Shown: positions 1 through 7,015, counted from the first letter of the stretch. The stretch is 8,869 bases of DNA from Pseudomonadota bacterium (GCA_023430845.1 JAEYYJ010000288.1:1-8869); one strand, 5' to 3'. Notes: generated by a model from the letters alone, not told the origin. Made by a program: numbers and translations.

Positions 1-284
1 CGATGTTGAGGGTTGATTCGGCCGACTGGACCGAGATGCAGAATCGCCTCAAAGATCTGGCAAGCGACGGCAATGCTTGGCGTGCGCCCGCGCGCGAGCT
101 GCTCGGGCTTGCAGCGATGAAGGCTGGGAACCAGGACGAGGCACGCAAGATCTTCGAGCAGATTCTGGCCGACACCACGGTGTCGCCTGCGGTCGCCGAG
201 CGGACGCGGATCCTGATGACGATCCTGACGGAGCAGGCGCTCAGCAAGGCTGCACAGCCAGCAGCCGCCGAGACGAAGAAATAG
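1..284 (+). CDS. YfgM-like tetratricopeptide-repeat protein, C-terminal part (5' end outside window)
   Basis: Only the last 93 or so codons are present; the frame is open to the left edge, so the first ATG in the window is probably internal. The visible protein is a helical TPR-type repeat: a helix with WRAPARELLGLAAMKAGN, then a second with DEARKIFEQILAD, then a segment reading SPAVAERTRILMTILTEQ and an Ala/Lys-rich tail ending AETKK. This layout fits the C-terminus of the YfgM/TPR_21 family, single-pass inner-membrane proteins with a periplasmic TPR domain linked to envelope protein folding. The family is commonly encoded just before bamB, as here, with 71 bases between this stop codon and the bamB start. 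The membrane anchor expected at the N-terminus is not in the window, so the family call rests on the repeat and on the neighbour. Another short TPR protein is possible. Confidence 0.75.
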   Translation, partial: MLRVDSADWTEMQNRLKDLASDGNAWRAPARELLGLAAMKAGNQDEARKIFEQILADTTVSPAVAERTRILMTILTEQALSKAAQPAAAETKK

Positions 285-355
285 AGGCGGGAAGTCAAAG
301 GCCGGGTTAAGTTCAAGGCCAGGGGCTCGGGCGCGGACTTTGGGGGAGCAGATCG

Positions 356-1696
356 GTGGGGATCTTGCGGACGGAGCGGATGGTGTTCGTGGCGAGTGCA
401 TTCGCCATGCTGAGCCTCACCGGTTGCTCGGGCGGAATGCCGAGCCTGCCGGATGTTGCCGCCCTCAATCCATTTGCGGAGAAGCAGACGCCGCTGCCCG
501 GCAAGCGCGTTCCGGTCATGCTGTCGGAAGGCAGCACAGGCAGCATCGAGCTCGCGAGTGCCGATCGCCCGATTGCACTGCCGCCGCCGCGCCAGAACGA
601 CACTTGGTCGTTTCCGGGTGGTGCCGCGACCAATGCGCCGGGGCATCTCGCGCTGCCGGCCACGATACGCACCGCATGGAGCGCCGATATCGGTCAGGGT
701 TCGAGCAAGTACGGCCGCCTCACGGCAAGCCCGATTGTCGCCGAAGGCCGCGTTTTCACCCTCGACGCCGCGGGCCGCGTGACGGCGCTCAGCAATTCGG
801 GCTCGGTTGCCTGGCGGACATCGCTGGTGCCGGAGAAAGGTACTGATACCAACGCCTTTGGCGGCGGCCTCGCAGCGGAGGGCGGGCGCCTGTTCGTGGC
901 GACCGGCCATGGCATCGTGACCGCGCTCGACACACAGGGCGGCAAGAAGCTTTGGGACAAGAACGTCGGCTCGCCGGTTCGCGCGGCGCCGACGGTCGGC
1001 GGCGGACGCGTCGTCGTCGTCACGACGGATGGCCGCACGGTTGCGCTTTCAGGGCACGATGGCGCGGAGATGTGGTCCTACCGCGGGTTGCCCGAGCGCG
1101 CGAGCCTCCTGATCAGCGCGAGCCCGGCCATGAGCGGCGATCTCGCAGTCGTTCCCTATCCCTCAGGTGATGTTGTCGCGCTGCGCGTGGCTGACGGTAC
1201 GGTTGTTTGGCAGGATTCGCTGTCGCGCTCGCGAGCGGCGTCGTCGCTCGGCTCCATGAGCGACGCGGCGAGCCCCGTCATCGACGGCGGCACCGTATTC
1301 GCGATCGGTCATGGCGGTCGCATGATCGCGACGGAGGTACGGACCGGCGAGCGGGTGTGGTCCGTGAATATTCCGGGCATCAACATGCCATACGTCGCCG
1401 GCGACACTGTCTATGTCGTCGACACCGGCGGCCAGCTCATTGCCATGAGCCGGCGCGACGGCAAGGCGCTCTGGACGACGCGGCTTTCCGGCGGCAAGAC
1501 CTGGGCCGGCCCTGTACTAGCCGGCGGTCGCCTCTGGCTTGCTGCCGACAGTGGCAAGCTCCTCGGCGTCAACGCGGCTGGCGGCAAGGTGGAGACGCAG
1601 CTCGATCTCGGAGCGCCGGTATACATCGCGCCAGTCGTGGCCAACGGCCGGATGTACGTCCTCACCGACAAGGCGCGGCTCATCAGCCTGCATTGA
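356..1696 (+). CDS. bamB: Outer membrane assembly lipoprotein BamB (PQQ-like beta-propeller)
   Basis: This is a 446-residue lipoprotein of the BamB family, the beta-propeller subunit of the BAM complex that inserts beta-barrel proteins into the outer membrane. The N-terminus has a basic stretch, a hydrophobic segment (about residues 9-22) and the lipobox LTGC with Cys24; Ser at the next position predicts outer-membrane sorting. From about residue 120 to the end there are roughly eight PQQ/WD-like blades, seen as repeated phrases such as ALDTQGGKKLW, ALRVADGTVVW, ATEVRTGERVW and AMSRRDGKALW, each followed by a GG-turn and a beta strand. The chosen start is GTG at 356, preceded by GGGGAG about 8 bases upstream; an in-frame ATG at 380 would leave almost no basic n-region. 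The preceding YfgM-like gene supports the call. The usual downstream partner der is not present here. Confidence 0.92.
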   Translation: MGILRTERMVFVASAFAMLSLTGCSGGMPSLPDVAALNPFAEKQTPLPGKRVPVMLSEGSTGSIELASADRPIALPPPRQNDTWSFPGGAATNAPGHLALPATIRTAWSADIGQGSSKYGRLTASPIVAEGRVFTLDAAGRVTALSNSGSVAWRTSLVPEKGTDTNAFGGGLAAEGGRLFVATGHGIVTALDTQGGKKLWDKNVGSPVRAAPTVGGGRVVVVTTDGRTVALSGHDGAEMWSYRGLPERASLLISASPAMSGDLAVVPYPSGDVVALRVADGTVVWQDSLSRSRAASSLGSMSDAASPVIDGGTVFAIGHGGRMIATEVRTGERVWSVNIPGINMPYVAGDTVYVVDTGGQLIAMSRRDGKALWTTRLSGGKTWAGPVLAGGRLWLAADSGKLLGVNAAGGKVETQLDLGAPVYIAPVVANGRMYVLTDKARLISLH

Positions 1697-1755
1697 GCGA
1701 TGTGCGAGCGACTTGGATGCACGGGGCGAGGGTTTGCGCGTGTAGTCGTTCATAC

Positions 1756-2190
1756 TCAGTTCTCCTGTCGCAGCATTTCATGCGCGGCAACGGCGCGGCG
1801 GATGACGTCCTCTGCATCGAGCGGTCGCATTTGAGCGACCGTGATAGTTTGAGGGGGTGACGGGGCGGCGACGGCCAGAGCCGGCGTGTCGCTGTCGAGC
1901 GCGCCGGTTCGCGTCGGACGAACGGAGCCGTAGTTCGGGCTCCAGGGCTCGCGCGGATCGTCGGCAATGGGCGTCGGATTGCGCGGGGCGAGCTGGGCCG
2001 GCAGGCCATCAGCCTCGATCTGGGGGCGAACGCCGGCCATATGCATCGGCGCCGTCGTAGAGTTGGCAGAATGGGTAGCGCCGCGGTCGCTCGCGCAGCC
2101 GGCGAGGAGGGCGAAAAGGCCCATCAGACCGGCGCAGGCAGTGCTCTGCCGGAACGGGCGTGGCACGCGGCCACAACGCTTGGAACACAT
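1756..2190 (-). CDS. Small predicted lipoprotein of unknown function
   Basis: This is a 144-residue protein with a clear lipoprotein signal: an Arg-rich start, a hydrophobic stretch at residues 18-30 and the lipobox LAGC with Cys32. Ala follows the Cys, so outer-membrane sorting is expected. The mature part is Pro/Ala/Thr-rich and probably disordered (residues 33-118), with a short motif WSPNYGSVRP around residues 83-92. It ends in an amphipathic helix reading MRPLDAEDVIRRAVAAHEM, the part most likely to be conserved. The ATG at 2190 is preceded on the minus strand by GAAAGG with about 8 bases of spacing, which supports the start. The gene converges on bamB with a 59-base gap and has a CtrA-like site about 65 bases upstream. 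I do not recognise the family, and no enzymatic motif is visible. Codon use and the signal peptide argue that it is a real gene. Confidence 0.75.
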   Translation of the reverse strand: MCSKRCGRVPRPFRQSTACAGLMGLFALLAGCASDRGATHSANSTTAPMHMAGVRPQIEADGLPAQLAPRNPTPIADDPREPWSPNYGSVRPTRTGALDSDTPALAVAAPSPPQTITVAQMRPLDAEDVIRRAVAAHEMLRQEN

Positions 2191-2254
2191 CGAAAACGCC
2201 TTTCACGCAACGACACAACAGGTACGGACACGAAGGCGACTATCGCGGAACAGG

Positions 2255-2270
2255 GTTAATGGGCGCTTAA
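2255..2270 (-). promoter_or_regulatory. Candidate CtrA-binding site (TTAA-N7-TTAAC)
   Basis: Read on the minus strand the sequence is TTAAGCGCCCATTAAC, which matches the alphaproteobacterial CtrA consensus TTAA-N7-TTAAC with exact spacing. It lies about 65 bases upstream of the lipoprotein start and about 250 bases upstream of the divergent NYN gene. In this GC-rich background two correctly spaced TTAA tetramers are unlikely but not impossible by chance. The known consensus and the sequence match are certain; the regulation itself is inferred. Confidence 0.45.
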
Positions 2271-2395
2271 GCGTTGTGCGGGAAATGGAAGGCGCCAATG
2301 CGGCGCGGGGCGAGGCGCCAGGAGACGAGCGGTGCGCGGGCTGCATGTGACGTCTCGGCCACAATGAATGTGCGGCCCGCGTGCCGCGCATCGGT

Positions 2396-2427
2396 CGAAT
2401 CAACAGCTAATCCCCGGACTTGATTCG
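2396..2427. repeat. Inverted repeat CGAATCAA / TTGATTCG upstream of the NYN gene
   Basis: Two perfect 8-base arms (2396-2403 and 2420-2427) are separated by 16 bases and lie about 95 bases before the NYN-protein start codon. The arms are AT-richer than their surroundings. They could form an operator for a dimeric regulator or a hairpin in the 5' leader. No T-tract follows, so a terminator is unlikely. The function is unknown. Confidence 0.4.
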
Positions 2428-2522
2428 GTTCTCCGGCCCCCGGACCTTGCCCGCGATATGCGACTCATAAACAGTTAACCCCGGGTGGCGGTGTTAGTCC
2501 GTGAATTCGCAGGGGGCGTTGG

Positions 2523-4403
2523 ATGATCAGGCGTGAAGCTGGGCGTGCGTTTTTGAGCGCCGTCTTCGTGGACTACGACAACATCTATTTGTCGTTGAAG
2601 CGCAAGAACGAAGAGGCCGCCAAGCGGTTTGCCCGTGACGCCGCGTCGTGGATCAAGGCCATCGAGACTGGCGCGCTGATTACGTCGACCAATGGTGCTT
2701 TCGCTGCCGAGCCCCGGCGCATCGTCATGAATCGGTGCTACGGCAACCCCGTGCCGCGGCGGAATCAGTCCGACAACTCGACCGACATGAACTCCTTTCC
2801 CTTCGTGCGCCATCATTTCCTGCGCGCCGGGTTCGAGATCGTCGACTGCCCGCCCCTCACTGCCCAGCTCAAGAACTCGTCCGACATCCGCATGGTCATG
2901 GACGTCGTCGACTATCTCGCGCACGGAACGCACTTCGACGAGTTCGTGATCCTCTCGGGGGACGCCGACTTCACGCCGGTCCTGCATCGCCTGCGCGCGC
3001 ATGCCCGGCGCACGGTGATCTTTGCCAACGACTACACTGCCGCGCCGTACACCGCGATCAGCGACGGCGAGGTGCGCGAGTCCGATCTGATTTCGTTCCT
3101 GCTTGAGCAGCAGGGCGAGATCGCCGCGGCGCCGCCCGCTCCGATGATCGCCTCTCAGGCGAAGGCACTGGTGCTGCCGGAGGTCGATCGCGAGGCATTG
3201 CGCCACGAGATCATCGCCGATGTGATCCAGGCCGTTCAGGCTTCACCGACACCGGTTCCACTCGAGGTTCTCGCAGACCGGGCCGTCCGTACGATCGGCC
3301 ACGATCGCACCGTGGCGACATCATGGGCGGGCGCCGGCAATTTCCGCGAGCTGCTTGTGCAGTCGCTGCCCGATGATCTGAGGCTTTCGGATCAGCCGCC
3401 CTATCTGGTTATCGATACGCGCCGCCATCTGCAGACAAAGCGCGCCGCGCCGACGCCGGAAATGCGCGAGATGGCACCGTCCCGCGCGATCGCGCCTCCG
3501 GCCGCCAGCCCACCGGTCGCGCGTGGCGGACTGGCCGATCACGCCCCGAGCCAGGGGGCTCTGCAGCGCCGCGCGCCGCAGCCCACGTTCGATCATCACG
3601 ACGACGACTTCCGTCCTGAGCGCGCGCTCCCTCCGCCTGCTGCTTCGGCACCGGATACGCGCGGCGCGTTCGCTGGGATGCCGCGCTACACGCAGAGCGA
3701 TGCGCCCATGCGTGAGCCGTCGCCGCGCAGCCCGACGCTCTCGGCAACGACACCACCGGCTCAGGCCCCGAAGCCCGCACAACCCATGTCGACGGCCGCG
3801 CCGAGCCATGGCGTATCGCCTTCTGCTGCTCCGGCGCGCCCGAAGGAAGGCGGCTCGTCCATCCAACAGTCGATCGCCCGCATTCACGAGGCGTGTCAGG
3901 CACCTCCGTTGGCACCGCCCGAGTACCGCATGCTGTTCGAGGTCATGGCGCTCGAGATCAACGAAAACAATCTGCTGGGCGCCCAGACGATCCAGAATGT
4001 GCAGCGCCGTGCACAGGAGCATGGGCTGGAGCTGCGCCGCGATGACGTCCGTTTCGTGATGGATGTTGTGAGCGAGGCCGATCCGTGGTTCGAGCAGGGC
4101 GCTTCGGCGAACCTCTTCGCGGGGCGCTTCCGCAATTTCGTCGTGGCGCGCTGCCGCGGGCAAGGCCTCAAGCTCTCGGCGGATGAACTCGACCTCATCG
4201 AGGCTTGGTTTGTGGGCAACGGAAACGCTGCGGCCGCAGCGCCATCGCGTGCCGGCGCTCAAGCATCTGCCCCCTACACGCCGCCCCAGAGCGGCATGGA
4301 GCCGGCACGGGGCACGATGCCGGGGCAATCACAAGCACGCACCGCGGACGAATTCACGAACGATGAGTTCCCGCGCATTGTCCGCACGCGCCTGCGCGGC
4401 TGA
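2523..4403 (+). CDS. NYN-domain (PIN-like) protein with OST-HTH/LOTUS-like domain and disordered linker
   Basis: This 626-residue protein has four parts. Residues 10-195 are a NYN/LabA-like (DUF88) domain with the acidic residues expected of a PIN-fold, metal-dependent RNase: VDYDN (Asp17, Asp19), SSDIRMVMD (Asp121, Asp127) and SGDADF (Asp147, Asp149). Residues 222-300 resemble an OST-HTH/LOTUS winged helix, reading LRHEIIADVIQAV at its start and PPYLVI at its end; that family binds RNA or protein partners. Residues 305-445 are a Pro/Ala/Arg-rich, probably disordered linker. Residues 447-565 form a second folded region, with LFEVMALEINENNL, DDVRFVMDVV and FRNFVVARC, which I do not recognise. 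The ATG at 2523 has AGGGGG six bases upstream. A role in RNA cleavage or turnover is inferred from the family; the substrate is unknown. No obvious operon partner is present. Confidence 0.88.
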   Translation: MIRREAGRAFLSAVFVDYDNIYLSLKRKNEEAAKRFARDAASWIKAIETGALITSTNGAFAAEPRRIVMNRCYGNPVPRRNQSDNSTDMNSFPFVRHHFLRAGFEIVDCPPLTAQLKNSSDIRMVMDVVDYLAHGTHFDEFVILSGDADFTPVLHRLRAHARRTVIFANDYTAAPYTAISDGEVRESDLISFLLEQQGEIAAAPPAPMIASQAKALVLPEVDREALRHEIIADVIQAVQASPTPVPLEVLADRAVRTIGHDRTVATSWAGAGNFRELLVQSLPDDLRLSDQPPYLVIDTRRHLQTKRAAPTPEMREMAPSRAIAPPAASPPVARGGLADHAPSQGALQRRAPQPTFDHHDDDFRPERALPPPAASAPDTRGAFAGMPRYTQSDAPMREPSPRSPTLSATTPPAQAPKPAQPMSTAAPSHGVSPSAAPARPKEGGSSIQQSIARIHEACQAPPLAPPEYRMLFEVMALEINENNLLGAQTIQNVQRRAQEHGLELRRDDVRFVMDVVSEADPWFEQGASANLFAGRFRNFVVARCRGQGLKLSADELDLIEAWFVGNGNAAAAAPSRAGAQASAPYTPPQSGMEPARGTMPGQSQARTADEFTNDEFPRIVRTRLRG

Positions 4404-4440
4404 CGAAATTTAAGGCCTTACTCTACCCCTGGAGCATGAT

Positions 4441-4479
4441 CGCTTCGACCGCTGCGCGTTTTACGCGTCGGTCGGAGCG
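4441..4479. repeat. Long two-tier hairpin after the NYN gene
   Basis: CGCTTCGACCG (4441-4451) pairs with CGGTCGGAGCG (4469-4479) over 11 bases with one G-U pair. Inside it, CGCG (4455-4458) pairs with CGCG (4464-4467) around a TTTTA-type loop. It starts 38 bases after the NYN-gene stop. No T-tract follows, so it is not a classic intrinsic terminator. It follows the phrase GGAGCATGATCG, which resembles the start of dispersed intergenic repeats common in Hyphomicrobiales, so it may be a repeat copy or an mRNA 3'-end structure. Confidence 0.45.
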
Positions 4480-4501
4480 TTCGTGCGTATGGCCTCCGAG
4501 C

Positions 4502-4535
4502 TGGGCCATGGGCTACGCTGCGCAGCGCAGGCCCA
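4502..4535. repeat. Inverted repeat upstream of the acetyltransferase gene
   Basis: TGGGCC (4502-4507) and GGCCCA (4530-4535) flank a perfect 12-base palindrome CGCTGCGCAGCG (4516-4527). It lies about 40 bases before the acetyltransferase start, within the untranslated interval. It could be a second dispersed intergenic element or a leader hairpin. There is no direct evidence for function. Confidence 0.4.
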
Positions 4536-4575
4536 ACGCCGCGCCACACTCCGCGCAACGACAGGATCGTCAGTC

Positions 4576-5019
4576 ATGAGCATTCGTATTCGCCGCCTGG
4601 AAGCCAAGGACAAGTCGGCTTGGCTGCCGCTCTTCAAAGGCTACATAGAGTTCTACAAGTCGACCATTCCCGAGGATGTCATCGAGATGACCTGGGAACG
4701 GTTGCTTGGCGGTGAGGAAGGTTTCCATATCGGGCTGGTCGCGGTCGGCGACGACGACGTACCGATTGGTATTGCGCATGTCCTGTTCCACCGTTCGACA
4801 TGGTCGCCGACCTGGTACTGCTACCTTGAGGATCTGTTCGTGGATCCGAAAGTGCGCGGCAAGGATATTGGTCGCGCCCTGATCGAGCAGGTCTATGCCG
4901 AAGCGGACGCGCGTGGCGCCACGCGCACATACTGGGCGACGCAGGAGTTCAACTACCGGGCGCGGGGTCTCTACGACAAGGTCGCGACGAAATCGCCCTT
5001 TCTGCAGTACCGGCGTTAG
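4576..5019 (+). CDS. GNAT-family N-acetyltransferase
   Basis: This 147-residue protein matches the single-domain GNAT fold, whose members move the acetyl group of acetyl-CoA to an amine on a small molecule or protein. The acetyl-CoA site is visible as the strand YLEDLFVDP (residues 83-91) followed by VRGKDIGRALIEQV (93-106), the pyrophosphate-binding loop and helix; one usual Gly is Asp97. A later segment NYRARGLYDKV (126-136) is the typical C-terminal helix where the Tyr often acts as general acid. The reading frame is open upstream to 4483, but the upstream codons cover an inverted repeat and give an unlikely peptide. ATG 4576 has AGGA about 9 bases before it and starts exactly at the first GNAT beta strand (SIRIRRLE). 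The substrate cannot be deduced. It converges with the COG0523 gene, 74 bases apart. Confidence 0.88.
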   Translation: MSIRIRRLEAKDKSAWLPLFKGYIEFYKSTIPEDVIEMTWERLLGGEEGFHIGLVAVGDDDVPIGIAHVLFHRSTWSPTWYCYLEDLFVDPKVRGKDIGRALIEQVYAEADARGATRTYWATQEFNYRARGLYDKVATKSPFLQYRR

Positions 5020-5093
5020 TTTTTCTTCTTGAGACCGGCCTGGCGGCGGGCGCGCGCTTATGAAGAGGTGCTGGCGCCTTCTGCCGTGGTGCG

Positions 5094-6245
5094 CTACGTG
5101 CTCGCGATCGCCGCACCGTCCGCTTCACCAACGAACGGGCGGAAGTGTTTGCGGATGCTCTCCTCCGGAAGATCCTTCGTGATGAACACGAGGCGCGAGC
5201 GCTGATCCGCGCTCGGCCAACGCTCGAGCGTTTCCGGCGGATAGAAGATGTGCTGCACGCCGTGCACGACGAAGGGCTTCTTCTGATCCTTGACGTTGAG
5301 AATGCCCTTAACGCGCAGAAGCCGCTCGCCATAAAGCTGCGCGAGGAGCTGCATGGCATTGGAGAGCTCACGCCCATCGAGAGGATCGGTGAATGTCAGG
5401 CAGAACGAGCGTATGCCATGCAGGTGCTGATGAGCCGGATGATCGCAATGCGGATCGGCGCACGCCTCGTCGTGCCCGTGATGATGGTGGTCATGGTGAT
5501 GATGATCGTGTCCGCAGTCGGGGCTGCAATGTGCGCCGTGTGCGTGATGTCCGTCATCCTCCTTATAGCGTTCGACCGCGAGCCAGCGCTCCGGATCGGC
5601 ACCTGTAAGCGCCGGTTCGTGTGCGCCGAGGCCGATCAGCTCGGACGGTGCGATATCGCCTTTGACTGCGCGGCGGATTTGCCCTGCCGGATTGAGCGCA
5701 CGCAGCCGCCGCTCCAACGCTTCGACATCCGACGCGTCCGTTAGGTCGCTCTTAGTAACAATGAGGCGATCAGCGATCGCAATTTGCTTTGCGGGCTCGA
5801 AATGTGCCTCGATCTGGTGTAATCCCAATTGGGCATCGACGGTCGTTACGACGGCGTCGAGCTGATAGATGCGGTAGAGACTTTCTTCCGTCATCAGCGT
5901 GTGGACGATCGGCGTCGGGTCTGCGAGACCGGTGGTTTCGAGAACGACGCGCTGCATCGGAGGGATATCGCCCCACAGCGATTTGGTGTGCATCCGCTCG
6001 AGTGCTTGCACGAGGTCGCCGCGCACGGCACAGCACACGCACCCCGAGGGGAGCAGGACGGCATCTTCGTCGATTTTTTCGACGAGCGCGTCATCGATGC
6101 CGACTTCGCCGAACTCGTTGATGATGACGGCAGTGCCGGCCATCGCCGGCTCGTCGAGAAGACGCTTCAGCAGCGTCGTCTTGCCCGAGCCGAGGAAGCC
6201 GGTCAGAACAGTTATCGGGATGGCGGGGTTCGGGGTCATGCTCAT
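5094..6245 (-). CDS. CobW/COG0523-family GTPase, putative metal (zinc) chaperone with His-rich region
   Basis: This 383-residue protein belongs to the G3E P-loop GTPases of the COG0523 group, which includes CobW and the zinc chaperones ZNG1 and YeiR. The GTPase domain shows Walker A GFLGSGKTT (residues 16-24), the metal-binding motif GCVCC (68-72, Cys69/71/72), the switch/Walker B segment VLETTGLADP (101-110) and the guanine motif TKSD (164-167). A His/Asp/Cys-rich insert spans about residues 232-274, followed by the CobW C-terminal domain (277-360). The ATG at 6245 has GAGGG five bases upstream; a second ATG two codons on is also possible. The enzyme would hydrolyse GTP while delivering a metal, most likely Zn(II), in the cytoplasm. 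There are no cobalamin genes nearby, so a CobW role in B12 synthesis is not supported. I see no Zur box in the short divergent gap to the aldolase gene. Confidence 0.92.
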   Translation of the reverse strand: MSMTPNPAIPITVLTGFLGSGKTTLLKRLLDEPAMAGTAVIINEFGEVGIDDALVEKIDEDAVLLPSGCVCCAVRGDLVQALERMHTKSLWGDIPPMQRVVLETTGLADPTPIVHTLMTEESLYRIYQLDAVVTTVDAQLGLHQIEAHFEPAKQIAIADRLIVTKSDLTDASDVEALERRLRALNPAGQIRRAVKGDIAPSELIGLGAHEPALTGADPERWLAVERYKEDDGHHAHGAHCSPDCGHDHHHHDHHHHGHDEACADPHCDHPAHQHLHGIRSFCLTFTDPLDGRELSNAMQLLAQLYGERLLRVKGILNVKDQKKPFVVHGVQHIFYPPETLERWPSADQRSRLVFITKDLPEESIRKHFRPFVGEADGAAIAST

Positions 6246-6310
6246 GTCGGCCCTCGTTATTGTCTGGCGAAGCAGGCTATCGGGTCGCGGACGGATTTGG
6301 GAGTCGCATC

Positions 6311-7015
6311 ATGGCGCGTGAGATCGGGAGGGCAATGGGAGCCAGTCGGCGACTTCCTCAGCGCGGCACAGCCGAGCTGATGGCGCGCCGCGGCGTGGTG
6401 GACACCGCGCTTGCGATGAGCCGTGGTGGGCTGTCGCCAGGCCGCTCGGGCAATGTTTCGACACGTTTCGAGGATGGTCTCCTGATTACGCCGACCGGAC
6501 TCGCCTATGACCTCATCACGCCTGCCGATATCGTAAAGGTGCGGATCGACGGTCACATTCCGGCGGGACAGCAGGCACCGTCGAGCGAGCTGCAGTTTCA
6601 TTTGGCTGTCTACCGTTCCCGTCCGGACGTCGGCGCCATCGTCCATTGTCACTCGATGCATGCGACCGTACTCGCTTGCGCCCGCCGCTCCATTCCGGCC
6701 TTCCACTATATGGTGGCGGCCGCGGGTGGCGACGATATCCCGCTGGTGCCCTATGCCACGTTCGGCAGCGAAGAGCTGGCCCGTCACGTAGCTGACGGTC
6801 TCACGCGGCGCAACGCGTGCCTGATGGCCAATCATGGCCAGATTGCCGTCGGCGCCAATGGGGGGGCGGCCTTGGCGTTGGCCGAGGAGGTCGAGGTTCT
6901 GGCGGAGCAGTACGTCAAGGTGCTGATGCTCGGCACTCCGCACGTGCTCGCGCGTGACGAGATGGCACGCGTTGCCGAGCGCTTCTCCAGTTACGGGCGG
7001 AACGGCAAGGGGTGA
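6311..7015 (+). CDS. Class II aldolase/adducin-family protein (FucA-like)
   Basis: This 234-residue protein is a zinc-dependent class II aldolase-type enzyme of the FucA/AraD/OtnC superfamily. The metal and catalytic residues are all visible: Glu93 (SSEL), His112 and His114 (VHCHSMHATV) and His175 (ANHG). Their spacing equals that of E. coli FucA Glu73, His92, His94 and His155, offset by 20, and Tyr133 falls where FucA has Tyr113. GRSGNVS (44-50) and TPTG (60-63) are the phosphate-binding loops. Reactions in the family include fuculose-1-phosphate cleavage, ribulose-5-phosphate epimerisation and 3-oxo-tetronate-4-phosphate decarboxylation; the sequence alone does not choose among them. The start ATG 6311 has GGGAG seven bases upstream. 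The frame continues to a TTG at 6260, which would overlap the leader of the divergent COG0523 gene. The neighbouring dehydrogenase may act in the same pathway. Confidence 0.9.
   Translation: MAREIGRAMGASRRLPQRGTAELMARRGVVDTALAMSRGGLSPGRSGNVSTRFEDGLLITPTGLAYDLITPADIVKVRIDGHIPAGQQAPSSELQFHLAVYRSRPDVGAIVHCHSMHATVLACARRSIPAFHYMVAAAGGDDIPLVPYATFGSEELARHVADGLTRRNACLMANHGQIAVGANGGAALALAEEVEVLAEQYVKVLMLGTPHVLARDEMARVAERFSSYGRNGKG

Larger units (their letters stand above)
2191..2522. other. Divergent intergenic region between the lipoprotein and NYN-protein genes
   Basis: This 332-base gap separates two divergent genes and should hold both promoters. No convincing ORF lies in it. It contains a CtrA-like TTAA-N7-TTAA site at 2255-2270, a perfect 10-base palindrome CGCTTAAGCG at 2264-2273, two GGCGCC hexamers at 2291 and 2314 that could pair with each other, an 8-base inverted repeat at 2396-2427, and a lone TTAACC half-site at 2475-2480. 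I could not assign a reliable -35/-10 pair for either gene. Confidence 0.6.

Noticed and set aside
2475..3206. A 243-codon minus-strand open frame opposite the NYN domain
   Set aside because: Its translation is the complement of well-conserved NYN motifs and shows no family features or ribosome binding site.
3321..4328. A 335-codon open frame on the minus strand
   Set aside because: It lies wholly opposite the NYN gene, is Arg-rich with no recognisable motif, and reflects the absence of stops in GC-rich antisense sequence.
4483..4575. N-terminal extension of the acetyltransferase
   Set aside because: The extra 31 codons cover an inverted repeat and lack a GNAT element; ATG 4576 has a ribosome binding site and begins the first beta strand.
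5016..5057. Minus-strand tail ARARRQAGLKKKN just after the COG0523 stop, which looks like a protein C-terminus
   Set aside because: A TAA in the same frame lies immediately upstream of these 13 codons, so no gene leads into it; at most it is a decayed remnant.
5440..5530. Short tandem-like repeats of GATGATG/GGTCATGG type
   Set aside because: These are the His/Asp codons of the COG0523 His-rich insert read on the other strand, not an independent repeat array.
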